From: Agrobacterium vaccinii
GTDB lineage: Bacteria; Pseudomonadota; Alphaproteobacteria; Rhizobiales; Rhizobiaceae
DNA: 64,000 bases
Direction: 5' to 3'
Assembly (NCBI RefSeq): GCF_021310995.1
Contig: NZ_CP054150.1
Span: 2,232,001-2,296,000, forward strand
The notes beneath the pieces are model-generated. The model saw only the letters and a program-made list of their open reading frames with translations. It ran no database searches and was not told the DNA's origin. Both the position numbers and the translations under genes were made by a program. This document shows, piece after piece, positions 52,323 through 62,600 of the stretch (positions are counted from its first letter, which is position 1; every line of letters starts with the position of its first letter).

Positions 52323-53773
52323 CCACCATCATCAAGAACGGCACCATCGTCACCGCCGACCTTACCTATAAGGCCGATATCAAAATCGATGGCGGGGCGA
52401 TCATCGAGATCGGCCAGAACCTGTCCGGCGGCACCGTCCTGGACGCCACGGGTTGCTACGTCATGCCCGGCGGGATCGATCCGCATGTGCATCTGGAAAT
52501 GCCCTTCATGGGCACCTATTCGGCGGATGATTTTGAGAGTGGTACCCGCGCGGCGTTGAGCGGCGGCACGACGATGGTGGTGGATTTCTGTCTGCCGGAA
52601 CCCGGCCAGTCGCTTCTGGATGCACTCAACCGCTGGGACAACAAGGCAACCCGTGCCACTTGCGATTATTCTTTCCACATGGCCGTGACATGGTGGGGCG
52701 AGCAGGTCTTCGATGACATGAAGACCATTGTTCAGGACAAGGGTATCAACAGCTTCAAACACTTCATGGCCTATAAGGGCGCGCTGATGGTGAATGACGA
52801 CGAGATGTTCGCCTCCTTCTCCCGCTGCGCCGAACTCGGCGCACTTCCCATGGTGCATGCGGAAAACGGGGATATCGTCGCGCAGATGCAGGCGAAACTG
52901 CTAGCGGAGAGTAATAACGGTCCGGAAGCGCATGCCTATTCCCGCCCCGCCTCCGTCGAGGGCGAAGCCACCAACCGCGCCATCATCATCGCCGATATGG
53001 CAGGCGCACCGCTCTATGTCGTCCACACCTCCTGCGAACAGGCGCATGAGGCCATTCGCCGGGCGCGGCAGAACGGCATGCGGGTCTATGGCGAACCGCT
53101 GATCCAGCATCTGATCCTCGATGAGCGCGAATATGCCAACCCCGATTGGGACCACGCCGCCCGCCGCGTCATGTCGCCGCCGTTCAGAAACAAACAGCAT
53201 CAGGACAGCCTCTGGGCAGGACTTGGCGCAGGCTCGCTGCAATGCGTCGCGACCGACCATTGCGCGTTTACCACTGAGCAGAAACGCAATGGCGTCGGTG
53301 ACTTCACCAAGATACCCAACGGCACTGGCGGGCTCGAAGACCGGATGCCACTACTGTGGACCCATGGCGTGACGACGGGCCGCCTGACGATGAACGAATT
53401 CGTCGCCGTAACCTCCACCAATATTGCCAAAATCCTCAATCTCTACCCGAAAAAGGGCGCGATCCTCGTTGGCAGCGATGCAGATATCGTCGTCTGGAAC
53501 CCGACGCTGGAAAAGACCATCACTGCCAAAAACCAGCAATCCGCCATCGATTACAACGTCTTCGAAGGCCAGACGGTGCAGGGCCTGCCGCGCTTCACGC
53601 TCTCTCGCGGTGTCGTGGCAATCGAAGAAGGCACGGTAAAAACCCGCGAAGGCCACGGCCAATTCGTGGCCCGCGAGCCCTACCCTGCCGTGAGCAAAGC
53701 ACTGTCTACCTGGAAAGAACTCGTCGCACCCCGCAAGGTGGAACGATCGGGCATTCCGGCGAGTGGGGTGTGA
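52319..53773 (+). CDS. hydA: Dihydropyrimidinase (D-hydantoinase)
   Basis: The 484-residue cyclic amidohydrolase opens dihydrouracil or dihydrothymine rings. Metal-binding motifs are DPHVHLEMPF (HxH), the carboxylated Lys in FKHFMAYKG near residue 150, VHAENGD, VVHTSCEQA and ATDHCAF. The length is that of the family. It is coupled to the upstream hydrolase gene by ATGA. The first pathway enzyme, dihydropyrimidine dehydrogenase, is not within the window. Confidence 0.95.
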   Translation: MTTIIKNGTIVTADLTYKADIKIDGGAIIEIGQNLSGGTVLDATGCYVMPGGIDPHVHLEMPFMGTYSADDFESGTRAALSGGTTMVVDFCLPEPGQSLLDALNRWDNKATRATCDYSFHMAVTWWGEQVFDDMKTIVQDKGINSFKHFMAYKGALMVNDDEMFASFSRCAELGALPMVHAENGDIVAQMQAKLLAESNNGPEAHAYSRPASVEGEATNRAIIIADMAGAPLYVVHTSCEQAHEAIRRARQNGMRVYGEPLIQHLILDEREYANPDWDHAARRVMSPPFRNKQHQDSLWAGLGAGSLQCVATDHCAFTTEQKRNGVGDFTKIPNGTGGLEDRMPLLWTHGVTTGRLTMNEFVAVTSTNIAKILNLYPKKGAILVGSDADIVVWNPTLEKTITAKNQQSAIDYNVFEGQTVQGLPRFTLSRGVVAIEEGTVKTREGHGQFVAREPYPAVSKALSTWKELVAPRKVERSGIPASGV

Positions 53774-53891
53774 TGATGACCGAAGTCCGAAATTAAGAAT
53801 TGTTTCTTCAAAAGAGGCTGCAAACCAACCAGCGAAGAATATCTACAACGGAAGACATGCGTGATTTTTGAAGCGAGGAAGGCACCTCAAC

Positions 53892-54359
53892 GTGACTAAG
53901 CAAATACTGAATGCCATCGGCCAGTTCGTTGCAACATATTTGGTTGCGATAACGGTGGGTACTCTGGCGGTCTTGCTTGTCATGCAAATTTACGTCGTCA
54001 CGGATGATCCCAAACTAGCTGATTTTAACCCACTGATTCTGTTAGGGAGGTTCGCCTTGCTTTTGCTCTTCGGTTTACCCTCCACGCTTATTCCAGCGGT
54101 GGTACTTCACGTTTCTTCTAGGTTTATCCGGACGACAGTCACGAATTATCTCGCCCTCGGCTTCCTAATGGCGGTTATGACGACATATGTTCTTTACCAA
54201 CTCTTACCAGACCCAGGTGAAAGTTTCAGATCCTCGTCAGAAAACATATGGCTGTACATTAGGCGTTTCTTTTTACTCCTTCCAGGAGGCCTAGCTGGAG
54301 CAATGATATTCTACAGGCAAGCCCAGAAAAGCCGGGCTACAGATAAGCCTTTGCGATAA
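53892..54359 (+). CDS. Four-span membrane protein inserted in the pyrimidine operon
   Basis: The 155-residue protein has four hydrophobic segments (about residues 10-35, 48-66, 82-100 and 122-142). I do not recognise a family. Its DNA is visibly A/T-richer than its neighbours and it uses a GTG start at 53892 behind AGGAAGG. It separates the catabolic pair from the transporter genes. These features suggest later acquisition, and a link to pyrimidines is not shown. Confidence 0.6.
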   Translation: MTKQILNAIGQFVATYLVAITVGTLAVLLVMQIYVVTDDPKLADFNPLILLGRFALLLLFGLPSTLIPAVVLHVSSRFIRTTVTNYLALGFLMAVMTTYVLYQLLPDPGESFRSSSENIWLYIRRFFLLLPGGLAGAMIFYRQAQKSRATDKPLR

Positions 54360-54371
54360 CGACAGGAAACA

Positions 54372-55190
54372 ATGATTTTGAAAGCCGCAGAAATTGAGAA
54401 AATAGATAGCCGTTTCGTCGTTGTGTCGGCACGCAATCTCGGCCTGACCTTTGAAACCGGGGACGGTCCGGTGCATGCGCTTTCCACCGTCGATCTGGAG
54501 GTGAAGAAGGGCGAGTTCGTCTCCTTCATCGGGCCTTCCGGCTGCGGCAAAACGACGTTTCTGCGCGTCATCGCCGATCTGGAAAAGCACACATCAGGCG
54601 ACATCACCGTCAATGGCACGACGCCAGAAAACGCGCGCAAGGACCGGTCCTACGGTTACGTGTTTCAGGCCGCAGCCCTCTACCCGTGGCGCACGATCGA
54701 GAAGAACATCGCACTTCCGCTGGAAATCATGGGCTACACCAAGGCGGAGCAGCAGGCGCGCATCGAACGCACGCTCGATCTGGTCAACCTCAGCGGCTTT
54801 GCCAAAAAATTCCCCTGGCAACTGTCCGGCGGCATGCAGCAGCGCGCCTCCATCGCCCGCGCACTCGCCTTCGATGCAAACCTTCTGCTGATGGACGAGC
54901 CCTTCGGCGCGCTGGACGAAATCGTCCGCGATCACCTCAACGAGCAGCTTCTGAAACTGTGGAGCACTACGGGCAAAACCATCTGCTTCGTCACGCATTC
55001 CATTCCCGAAGCCGTCTATCTCTCGACCAAGATCGTCGTCATGTCCCCCCGCCCCGGTCGGGTGACTGACATCATCGAGTCAACTTTGCCCAACGAACGG
55101 CCGTTGGAGATACGCGAGACGCCGGAGTTTCTGGAAATTGCACATCGGGTGCGCGAGGGGTTGAAGGCCGGGCATAGTTATGAGGGGTGA
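54372..55190 (+). CDS. ABC transporter ATPase, nitrate/sulfonate/pyrimidine (SsuB/TauB) type
   Basis: The 272-residue ATPase has Walker A GPSGCGKTTF, Q-loop FQAAALYPWRT, signature LSGGMQQRASIARAL, Walker B LLLMDEPFGALDE and the H-loop THSIPEAVYLS. It belongs to the family that works with two TauC/SsuC-type permeases and an NMT1/THI5-type binding protein, all encoded downstream. Given the operon, a pyrimidine or related ureide is the likely substrate. It begins 12 bp after the membrane-protein gene. Confidence 0.92.
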   Translation: MILKAAEIEKIDSRFVVVSARNLGLTFETGDGPVHALSTVDLEVKKGEFVSFIGPSGCGKTTFLRVIADLEKHTSGDITVNGTTPENARKDRSYGYVFQAAALYPWRTIEKNIALPLEIMGYTKAEQQARIERTLDLVNLSGFAKKFPWQLSGGMQQRASIARALAFDANLLLMDEPFGALDEIVRDHLNEQLLKLWSTTGKTICFVTHSIPEAVYLSTKIVVMSPRPGRVTDIIESTLPNERPLEIRETPEFLEIAHRVREGLKAGHSYEG

Positions 55191-55213
55191 GCCGTTGTCC
55201 GTTTTACCTGGGG

Positions 55214-55373
55214 CTACCCCCCTCTGCCCTGCCGGGCATCTCCCCCTCAAGGTGGGAGATTGGCTGGGCGCACCGATGTCGCTTCAGGCTCAACGACAGA
55301 GTTTGCCGAGAACTCTCCACGAATCGATCTCCCCCCTTGAGGGGGAGATGCCCGGCAGGGCAGAGGGGGGTAG
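55214..55373. repeat. 160-bp palindromic element with perfect 39-bp arms
   Basis: The left arm (55214-55252) and right arm (55335-55373) are exact reverse complements over 39 bp, beginning CTACCCCCCTCTGCC and ending GGCAGAGGGGGGTAG. The central 82 bp keeps further partial symmetry (GGGAGAT / ATCTCCC). It resembles the C-run-bounded intergenic repeats of Rhizobium and Sinorhizobium. It fills most of the 213-bp gap between the ATPase and the first permease inside one operon, and would form a very stable RNA hairpin. Confidence 0.88.
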
Positions 55374-55403
55374 CCACAGGCATAAGGTAAGAGGAGGCCA
55401 CCC

Positions 55404-56279
55404 ATGACCACCCTCCGGCACCGCATCCTCCCCGTCCTCACCATCCTCCTCGCGATCCTCGTCATCTGGCACATTGCCGTCGTCTATCTAAACCTGCCCT
55501 TCGCGCGCGATCAGGCTGCCAGAGCAGGCCAGCAGCCGAGCTTTACCGAACTCCTTCCGCAGACTTTCGCTCAGGAACGCCCGGTTCTGCCCGCCCCGCA
55601 CCAGATCATCGCGGAGTTGTGGGATACGACCGTCAACAAGGCCATCACCTCCAAACGCAGCCTCGTCTACCATGCGGGCATCACGCTTTCGGCGACGCTG
55701 CTGGGTTTTGCGATCGGCACGGCGCTCGGCATTTTGCTGGCGGTGGCCATCGTCCATAATCGCGCCATGGATCGCTCCGTCATGCCGTGGATCATTGCCA
55801 GCCAGACGATCCCCATCATTGCGGTGGCACCGATGATTATCGTCGTGCTGAATTCTATGGGTATTTCCGGCCTGCTGCCGAAGGCGCTGATTTCGACCTA
55901 TCTCAGTTTCTTTCCCATCGTGGTCGGCATGGTGAAGGGGCTTCGCAGCCCTGAGAGCATTCAGCTGGATTTGATGCACACCTATAACGCCGCACCATCG
56001 CAAATCTTCTGGAAGCTGCGCTGGCCGTCTGCCCTGCCCTATCTCTTCACCTCGCTGAAAATCGCAATCGCCATCTCGGTGGTCGGAGCCATCGTCGGTG
56101 AGTTGCCGACCGGTGCGGTCGCGGGCCTTGGCGCAAGACTGCTGTCTGGCTCCTATTACGGCCAGACGGTACAAATCTGGGCAGCGCTGTTCATGGCTGC
56201 CGCGGTTGCGGCCATTTTGGTGTCAATCGTCGGCATCGCTCACACAGCAGTCTTGAAGAGAATGGGAGAGCGGCCATGA
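55404..56279 (+). CDS. ABC transporter permease (SsuC/TauC type)
   Basis: The 291-residue permease has six hydrophobic segments and the BPD-type EAA loop region (LDLMHTYNAAPSQIFWKLRWPSALPYLF, in part). A periplasmic insertion rich in Gln/Arg follows the first span. It starts 30 bp after the 55214-55373 palindromic element, with AGAGGAGG ahead of its ATG. It overlaps the second permease as ATGA, so the two should form a heterodimer. Confidence 0.9.
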   Translation: MTTLRHRILPVLTILLAILVIWHIAVVYLNLPFARDQAARAGQQPSFTELLPQTFAQERPVLPAPHQIIAELWDTTVNKAITSKRSLVYHAGITLSATLLGFAIGTALGILLAVAIVHNRAMDRSVMPWIIASQTIPIIAVAPMIIVVLNSMGISGLLPKALISTYLSFFPIVVGMVKGLRSPESIQLDLMHTYNAAPSQIFWKLRWPSALPYLFTSLKIAIAISVVGAIVGELPTGAVAGLGARLLSGSYYGQTVQIWAALFMAAAVAAILVSIVGIAHTAVLKRMGERP

Positions 56280-57148
56280 GCAATCCCGGCTGGGTCATCG
56301 GCGCAGTCCTGTTCTGGCTTGCCGTCTGGGCGTTGAACGAATGGCTGGTGCGCCAGCATTTCCAAGCACCCAGCGCAAAACGCGCCAGCAGCATCGCCAT
56401 CCCGCTCATCTTCGGGGCGGCGATCATCGTGCTTTGGGAAGGCATGGTGCGTGGCTTTGCCATTCCGTCAATTCTTTTGCCAGCCCCAAGTGCCATCTTC
56501 CTGCGCCTCATCAACTCCGTCCCTATTCTCTGGGCGGATTTCCGACAGACGTTTCTGAAGGCCGTGCTGACGGGATATATACTTGGCTGTGGTCTGGGCT
56601 TTGCTATCGCCATCATCATCGACCGCTCGCCCTTCCTGCAACGCGGGCTCCTGCCCATCGGCAATTTCGTCTCGGCACTACCGGTGGTCGGTATCGCGCC
56701 CATCATGGTCATGTGGTTTGGCTTCGACTGGCAGTCGAAGGTTGCCGTCGTTGTCATCATGACGTTCTTCCCGATGCTGGTGAACACGGTGCAGGGGCTG
56801 TCCGCCTCCAGCCACATGGAGCGTGACCTGATGCACACCTATGCCGCCAGTTGGTGGCAGACGCTGGTCAAGCTGCGCCTGCCCGCCGCATGGCCGTTCA
56901 TCTTCAACGCCTTGAAGATCAATTCCACGCTGGCGCTGATCGGTGCCATCGTGGCGGAGTTCTTCGGCACGCCCATCGTGGGCATGGGGTTTCGCATCTC
57001 CGCCGAAATGGGCCGGAGCAATGTGGATATGGTCTGGGCCGAGATTGCCGTGGCGGCCATCGCAGGCTCTGGCTTTTACGGTTTGGTGGCGCTGGCAGAG
57101 CGCGCCGTCACCTTCTGGCATCCGTCCGTCCGCAGTGGACGCACGTAA
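56276..57148 (+). CDS. ABC transporter permease (SsuC/TauC type), second subunit
   Basis: The 290-residue permease has six to seven hydrophobic segments and the EAA loop DLMHTYAASWWQTLVKLRLPAAWPF (in part), closely parallel to the first permease. It starts inside the stop codon of that gene. The pair of coupled permeases, one ATPase and one binding protein gives a complete importer. The substrate is not fixed by the sequence. Confidence 0.9.
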   Translation: MSNPGWVIGAVLFWLAVWALNEWLVRQHFQAPSAKRASSIAIPLIFGAAIIVLWEGMVRGFAIPSILLPAPSAIFLRLINSVPILWADFRQTFLKAVLTGYILGCGLGFAIAIIIDRSPFLQRGLLPIGNFVSALPVVGIAPIMVMWFGFDWQSKVAVVVIMTFFPMLVNTVQGLSASSHMERDLMHTYAASWWQTLVKLRLPAAWPFIFNALKINSTLALIGAIVAEFFGTPIVGMGFRISAEMGRSNVDMVWAEIAVAAIAGSGFYGLVALAERAVTFWHPSVRSGRT

Positions 57149-57170
57149 ACAACGAAAAAAGGGAACAGCG

Positions 57171-58163
57171 ATGAAAAACAGACTTGCATCCATGCTTCTG
57201 GCCGGAGCAACGCTGATGACGGCGTTTAGCGCACAGGCCGCCGAAAAGGTGACGCTCCAGCTGAAATGGGTCACGCAGGCCCAGTTCGCCGGTTATTACG
57301 TGGCCAAGGACAAGGGCTTTTACGAAGCCGAAGGTCTCGATGTCGAGATCAAGCCGGGCGGCCCGGATATTGCCCCTGCGCAGGTTCTGGCAGGTGGCGG
57401 TGCAGATGTCGTCGTGGATTGGCTGCCCTCCGCGCTTGCCACCCGCGAAAAAGGCGTTCCGCTCGTCAACATCGCCCAACCCTTCAAAAAATCCGGCATG
57501 ATGCTGACCTGCCTGAAGGAAAGCGGCATAACCAAGCCGGCGGATTTTAAGGGCAAGACGCTCGGCGTCTGGTTCTTCGGCAACGAGTATCCATTCCTGT
57601 CATGGATGGCGCATCTGAAAATCCCGACCACCGGCGGAGCCGATGGCGTAACCGTGCTGAAACAGGGCTTCAACGTCGATCCGCTGTTGCAAAAGCAAGC
57701 CGCCTGCATTTCCACCATGACCTACAACGAATATTTGCAGGTGCTGGAAGCGGGCGTCAAGGCCAACGACCTTGTCACCTTCAAATACGAGGATGAAGGC
57801 GTCGCGACGCTGGAAGACGGTCTTTACGTTCTTGAAGACAAGCTGAAGGACGCCAAGTTCAAGGAGAACATGGTGAAATTTGTGCGCGCTTCCATGAAGG
57901 GCTGGAAGTGGGCGGAAGAGAACCCCAATGATGCCGCCGATATCGTGCTCGAAAACGATGCCTCCGGCGCGCAGACGGAAGCACACCAGAAGGGTATGAT
58001 GACCGAAGTCGCCAAGCTGACGGCGGGCTCCACAGGCGCGCTCGACAAGGCCGACTATGACCGCACCGTCAAAACGCTTCTGGGTGGCGGTTCCGATCCC
58101 GTCATCACCAAGGAGCCAACAGGCGCTTTCACCACCGAAATCACGGACGCCGCTTTGAAGTAG
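57171..58163 (+). CDS. ABC transporter substrate-binding protein, NMT1/THI5-like
   Basis: The 330-residue protein starts at the ATG at 57171, behind AAAAGGGA, and has a signal peptide (MKNRLASMLLAGATLMTA, cleaved after AQAA). The core LQLKWVTQAQFAGYYVAKDKG is that of NMT1/THI5-like binding proteins, which include pyrimidine-precursor binders such as ThiY. With the RutR operator and pyrimidine enzymes upstream, a pyrimidine or ureide ligand is likely. The open frame further upstream only shadows the permease gene. Confidence 0.9.
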   Translation: MKNRLASMLLAGATLMTAFSAQAAEKVTLQLKWVTQAQFAGYYVAKDKGFYEAEGLDVEIKPGGPDIAPAQVLAGGGADVVVDWLPSALATREKGVPLVNIAQPFKKSGMMLTCLKESGITKPADFKGKTLGVWFFGNEYPFLSWMAHLKIPTTGGADGVTVLKQGFNVDPLLQKQAACISTMTYNEYLQVLEAGVKANDLVTFKYEDEGVATLEDGLYVLEDKLKDAKFKENMVKFVRASMKGWKWAEENPNDAADIVLENDASGAQTEAHQKGMMTEVAKLTAGSTGALDKADYDRTVKTLLGGGSDPVITKEPTGAFTTEITDAALK

Positions 58164-58491
58164 AATAACAAGCGGAAGGCGCGCAGTTATGTGCGCCTTC
58201 CGCCCGCCAACATCATCGATATCTGAATAATGCGATATTCAAAAATGTATATGCGCTGTATCGGTTAGACGGATTGAATTAGCCTTCGCGACGAATTACA
58301 TTCTGCCTCGACAGACCTAGGTTTTTACCTTGCGATAAACATGGCCAGTGAGACGGCGTGTTTTGTGGAGGACGCAGAGATCTGCGAGGTAAGGGACGTC
58401 TCGTCACCCCTATTTTGCATTCATCGTCGCATGACTTTCAGGGCACGGATGTGCGGTGGACGTGCGATCCGACATTTGAACGGACAGGCAC
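58164..58491. other. Intergenic region ahead of the RND efflux genes
   Basis: A stem-loop with 11-bp arms (GCGGAAGGCGC ... GCGCCTTCCGC, 58172-58203) lies right after the binding-protein gene and may end the pyrimidine operon, though no T run follows. The rest, 290 bp, must hold the efflux promoter. I see no gene or clear operator in it, and no efflux regulator gene lies nearby. Confidence 0.5.
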
Positions 58492-59673
58492 ATGCAGCGT
58501 AATACAATCGCCCCCCGGCTCGCGGTCATCATGGTTTCGGCTCTGGTTTTGCCCGGTATCGCTGGTGCGCAGACCGCAGCAGACCGGAAAAACCTGCCCT
58601 CCATCGTCGTCAGCAAGGCCGCCACCCGCGATCTGGTGGATCGCGTCATTGCCACGGGCACGATTAGACCGGTGGACGAAATCTACGTTCAGCCGCTGGT
58701 CGACGGCCTGTCGGTGGACAAATTGAATGTCGATATCGGCGACAGGGTGGAGGCCGGTGCCGTGCTGGCGGAACTTTCGAAAGACAGCCTGCTGCTGCAA
58801 AAAAGCCAGCTTCAGGCCAACAGGGCCAAGGCCGAAGCCGGTGTTGCGCAGAACAAGGCGCAGGTCATCGAGGCGCAGGCCAATTACGATGACGCCGTGC
58901 GCCAGCGTGATCGGGCAGACCGTCTCGGAAAATCCGGTTCCGGCTCTGTATCCCAAGTCGAACAGACCGCCGCCGCCGCCGATGTGGCCAATGCCCGCCT
59001 TCAGGCCTCCAGACAGGCCGTGACCGTGGGTGAAGCGGATATCAAAGTCGTGGATGCTCAGATCGAGGATATCGATCTCAAACTGGCGCGCACCAGCGTC
59101 AAGACACCGGTTGCAGGCGTCGTTTCCGCCAAGAATGCACGCGTCGGCGCCATTGCCAGCGGCTCGGGCAATCCGCTGTTCACCGTCATCAAGGACAACG
59201 CGATCGAACTCGTCGCCGATCTCTCGGAAACCGATATCCAGCAGGTCAAGATCGGCCAAAGGGCCATCATCACCGTGGCCGGTGGCCGTAACAGGATCGA
59301 AGGCAAGGTGCGGATCGTCTCGCCCACGGTGGATGCCACCACCCGCCTCGGCACGGTCCACATCGTGCTGCCGACGGATAGCCCGGCCCGCGCCGGCATG
59401 TATGGCAGCGCAGAGGTGGTCATCGCCTCCGCCAACGCACTGGCCCTGCCCCTGTCCGCCGTCACCTCGGGCCGTGATGGTTCGACCACACGGCGCGTGG
59501 AAGATGGTGTCGTCAAACAGGTGCCTGTCGAAATCGGTATTCAGGATGGTGGTTTCGTGGAAATCAGAAGTGGAATTTCCGTCGGTGATGTGGTGGTCGA
59601 GAAAGCAGGCGCCTTCGTGCGCGATGGTGATAAGATCAACCCGGTCCCGGCTGACGCCGCAGCCTCGAACTGA
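58492..59673 (+). CDS. RND efflux periplasmic adaptor subunit
   Basis: The 393-residue membrane-fusion protein has an N-terminal signal/anchor (LAVIMVSALVLPGIAGA) followed by a barrel-sandwich hybrid domain split around an alpha hairpin (KSQLQANRAKAEAGVAQNKA to ASRQAVTVGEADIKVVDAQIEDI in part). The second lipoyl half (RTSVKTPVAGVVSA) and a beta-barrel domain come after it. It links the inner-membrane pump to an outer-membrane channel, not encoded here. The pump gene follows by 13 bp. Confidence 0.92.
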   Translation: MQRNTIAPRLAVIMVSALVLPGIAGAQTAADRKNLPSIVVSKAATRDLVDRVIATGTIRPVDEIYVQPLVDGLSVDKLNVDIGDRVEAGAVLAELSKDSLLLQKSQLQANRAKAEAGVAQNKAQVIEAQANYDDAVRQRDRADRLGKSGSGSVSQVEQTAAAADVANARLQASRQAVTVGEADIKVVDAQIEDIDLKLARTSVKTPVAGVVSAKNARVGAIASGSGNPLFTVIKDNAIELVADLSETDIQQVKIGQRAIITVAGGRNRIEGKVRIVSPTVDATTRLGTVHIVLPTDSPARAGMYGSAEVVIASANALALPLSAVTSGRDGSTTRRVEDGVVKQVPVEIGIQDGGFVEIRSGISVGDVVVEKAGAFVRDGDKINPVPADAAASN

Positions 59674-59686
59674 CTGAGGGAACACC

Positions 59687-62600
59687 ATGAACTTTTCCGC
59701 ATGGTCCATCCGCAACCCGATTGCGCCGCTGCTCTGCTTTGCCCTGCTGCTGTTTTTGGGCGTCAAAGCCTTTTACGATCTGCCGATCACGCGCTTTCCC
59801 AACATCGACGTGCCGGTGGTGGCGATTACCGTGACCCAAAGCGGTGCTTCGCCCTCAGAGCTTGAGGCGCAGGTCACCAAGGAAGTCGAAGACGCGGTCG
59901 CCTCCATCAGCGGTATCGATGAGATACAGTCCACCGTCACCGACGGCCAGTCCCTGACAACAGTTCTGTTCCGCATCGAAAAGCCCACGGAAGAAGCCGT
60001 TCAGGACACCAAGGACGCCATCGATAAAATCCGTAGCGAATTGCCTGCGGATATCGAGGAGCCCGTCGTCAGCAAGATCGATGTCGAGGGACAGGCGATA
60101 CAGACCTTTGCGGTCTCCTCCCCCAACATGACGCTGGAAGAACTTTCCTGGTTCGTGGATGACACGATCAAGCGTGCACTTCAGGGCCAGTCGGGCATCG
60201 GCAAGATCGACCGTTACGGCGGTGCGGACCGCGAAGTGCGCGTGTCGCTCAACCCGGCCAAGCTCGACGCCTACGGTATCACCGCGTCGGATGTGAACAC
60301 CCAACTGCGTGGCACCAACATCGACCTCGGCTCCGGTCGCGGACAGGTGGCAGGCAACGAACAGACCATCCGCACCTTGGGCGATACCCGTGATGTGGCC
60401 CAGCTTTCCAACACCACCATTTCGCTGTCCAACGGTCGCTTCGTCAAATTGTCGGAACTCGGAACGGTCACCGACACCTATGAAGAGCCGAAATCCTTCT
60501 CGCGTTTCAACGGCAATCCTGGCGTGACCTTTGCGGTCTTCCGCTCCAAGGGTGCCAGCGAAGTCTCGGTTGCGGAAACAGTCGCACAAAATCTGGACAA
60601 GGTGCGCGCAGACCACCCCAATGTCTCCATCGAAATGGTCGATGACGCCGTCTACTTCACATACGGAAACTATGAGGCTGCGCTTCATACGCTGGTAGAA
60701 GGCTCCATTCTCGCCGTCATAGTGGTCCTGCTGTTCCTGCGGAACTGGCGTGCGACCCTGATTGCTGCCGTCGCCCTGCCCTTGTCGGCCATCCCCACCT
60801 TCTGGGTCATGGATGTGCTGGGCTTCTCACTCAACCTCGTCAGTTTCCTCGCGCTGACGTTGGCAACGGGTATTCTGGTGGATGATGCTATCGTGGAGGT
60901 GGAGAATATCTCCCGCCACATAAAGATGGGCAAATCGCCCTACCGCGCCTCGCTGGAAGCTGCCGATGAAATCGGCCTTGCGGTGATCGCCACCAGCTTC
61001 ACCATCATTGCCGTCTTCGTGCCCGTGTCCTTCATGCCGGGCATTCCCGGCCAATACTTCATCCAGTTCGGTCTGACCGTCGCCTTCTCTGTGTTCTTCT
61101 CGCTCATGGTCGCGCGCCTCATCACCCCGTTGATGGCCGCCTATTTCATGCGCGCGGATGATGCGGTGGATGACCATCACGACAATGACGGCTGGTTGAT
61201 GAAGGCCTATACGCGCATGGTGACTGCGACGACCAGAAAATGGTGGGCGCGGTACCTGACGTTGCTGGGTGCCATCGGCTTCCTGATCGGCTCCGTCGTC
61301 CTGCTGGCTGGCGTTCCCGGCAGCTTCCTGCCGCCGGACGATGCGTCTCGCGTCGTACTCTCCATCGAGCTTCCACCCAATGCGACGCTTGAAGAAACCG
61401 ACGCCACGACGTCGAAAATCTATCAAGCAGTAAAAGATATCAACGGCGTCGAAAGCGTCTTCATTCTGGGCGGCGCATCGCCGAAGGGCGATCTGGAACT
61501 GCGCCGAGCGACGGTACGCGTCATTCTCCAGCACATCGACCACTCGCTGCTGAAAACGCTTGTGAATGACGGTCTCGGCTCCATTCCGTTGATCGGCCCT
61601 CACCTGCCGAAGGTGGAAGACACCGGCAGAACCCGCCCGCAATGGGATGTGGAGCGGGATATTTTCGCCAGCGTCAACACCATCCCCGACGTTCGCATCA
61701 TCAAGCTCAACGACCGTGCGGAACGCGAACTGAGCTTCAACTTCCTGTCTTCGAACGAAGAAGATTTGCAAAATGCCGTCGGCATTCTGGAATCGCTTCT
61801 TCGTGCCTCGCCGATCCTCGTCAACGTGTCGTCTGAAGGCGCTTTACCGCGGCCCGAGCTGCAAATTCGCCCGCGTAAGGATGAGATCGCTCGTCTCGGC
61901 ATCACCCCGCAGCAGATTTCGCAGACCGTGCGTGTCGCCACCATCGGTGATATCGACGCGCAACTGACGAAGATTTCGTTGGATGACCGGCAAATCCCCA
62001 TCCGTGTGCAGGCATCGCTGGATGTCCGTCGCGATCTGGCCGCCATCCGTGCCTTGAAAATCAAGACGGCGACGGGTGCGACCGTTCCGCTCTACAGCGT
62101 TGCCGATATCGACTACTCCGAAGGCCCAAGCTCCATCAAGCGCAATGACCGCAACCGGGTCGTTTCCATCGGCTCGGACGTGCCTTTCGGTACCGCGCTC
62201 GATACGTCGTCCGCCGAATTCAAACGCATCGTGGCAGAGGCCAAGCTGCCAGCATCCGTGCGCTTGGCGGAAAGCGGTGACGCCAAGGTGCAGGGCGAAA
62301 TGCAGCGCGGCTTTACCAACGCCATGCTTCTCGGTCTGTTGCTGGTGCTGGTCGTGCTTATCCTGCTATTCAAGGATGTTATTCAGCCCTTCACCATTCT
62401 GTTCTCGCTACCGCTTGCCATTGGCGGCGTGGCGGTGGCGCTTATCATCACCAACAACGCACTCTCCATGCCCGTCCTCATCGGCATTCTCATGTTGATG
62501 GGCATCGTGACGAAGAATGCCATTCTGTTGGTGGATTTTGCCATCGAAATGCGCCGACACGGGCTGGAACGGGTTCATGCCATGGTGGAAGCTGGCCGCA

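Noticed and set aside
58438..59766. 442-codon minus-strand open frame rich in His, Asp and Gly
   Set aside because: Antisense of the adaptor gene, whose domains are clear; composition is typical of high-GC shadow frames.
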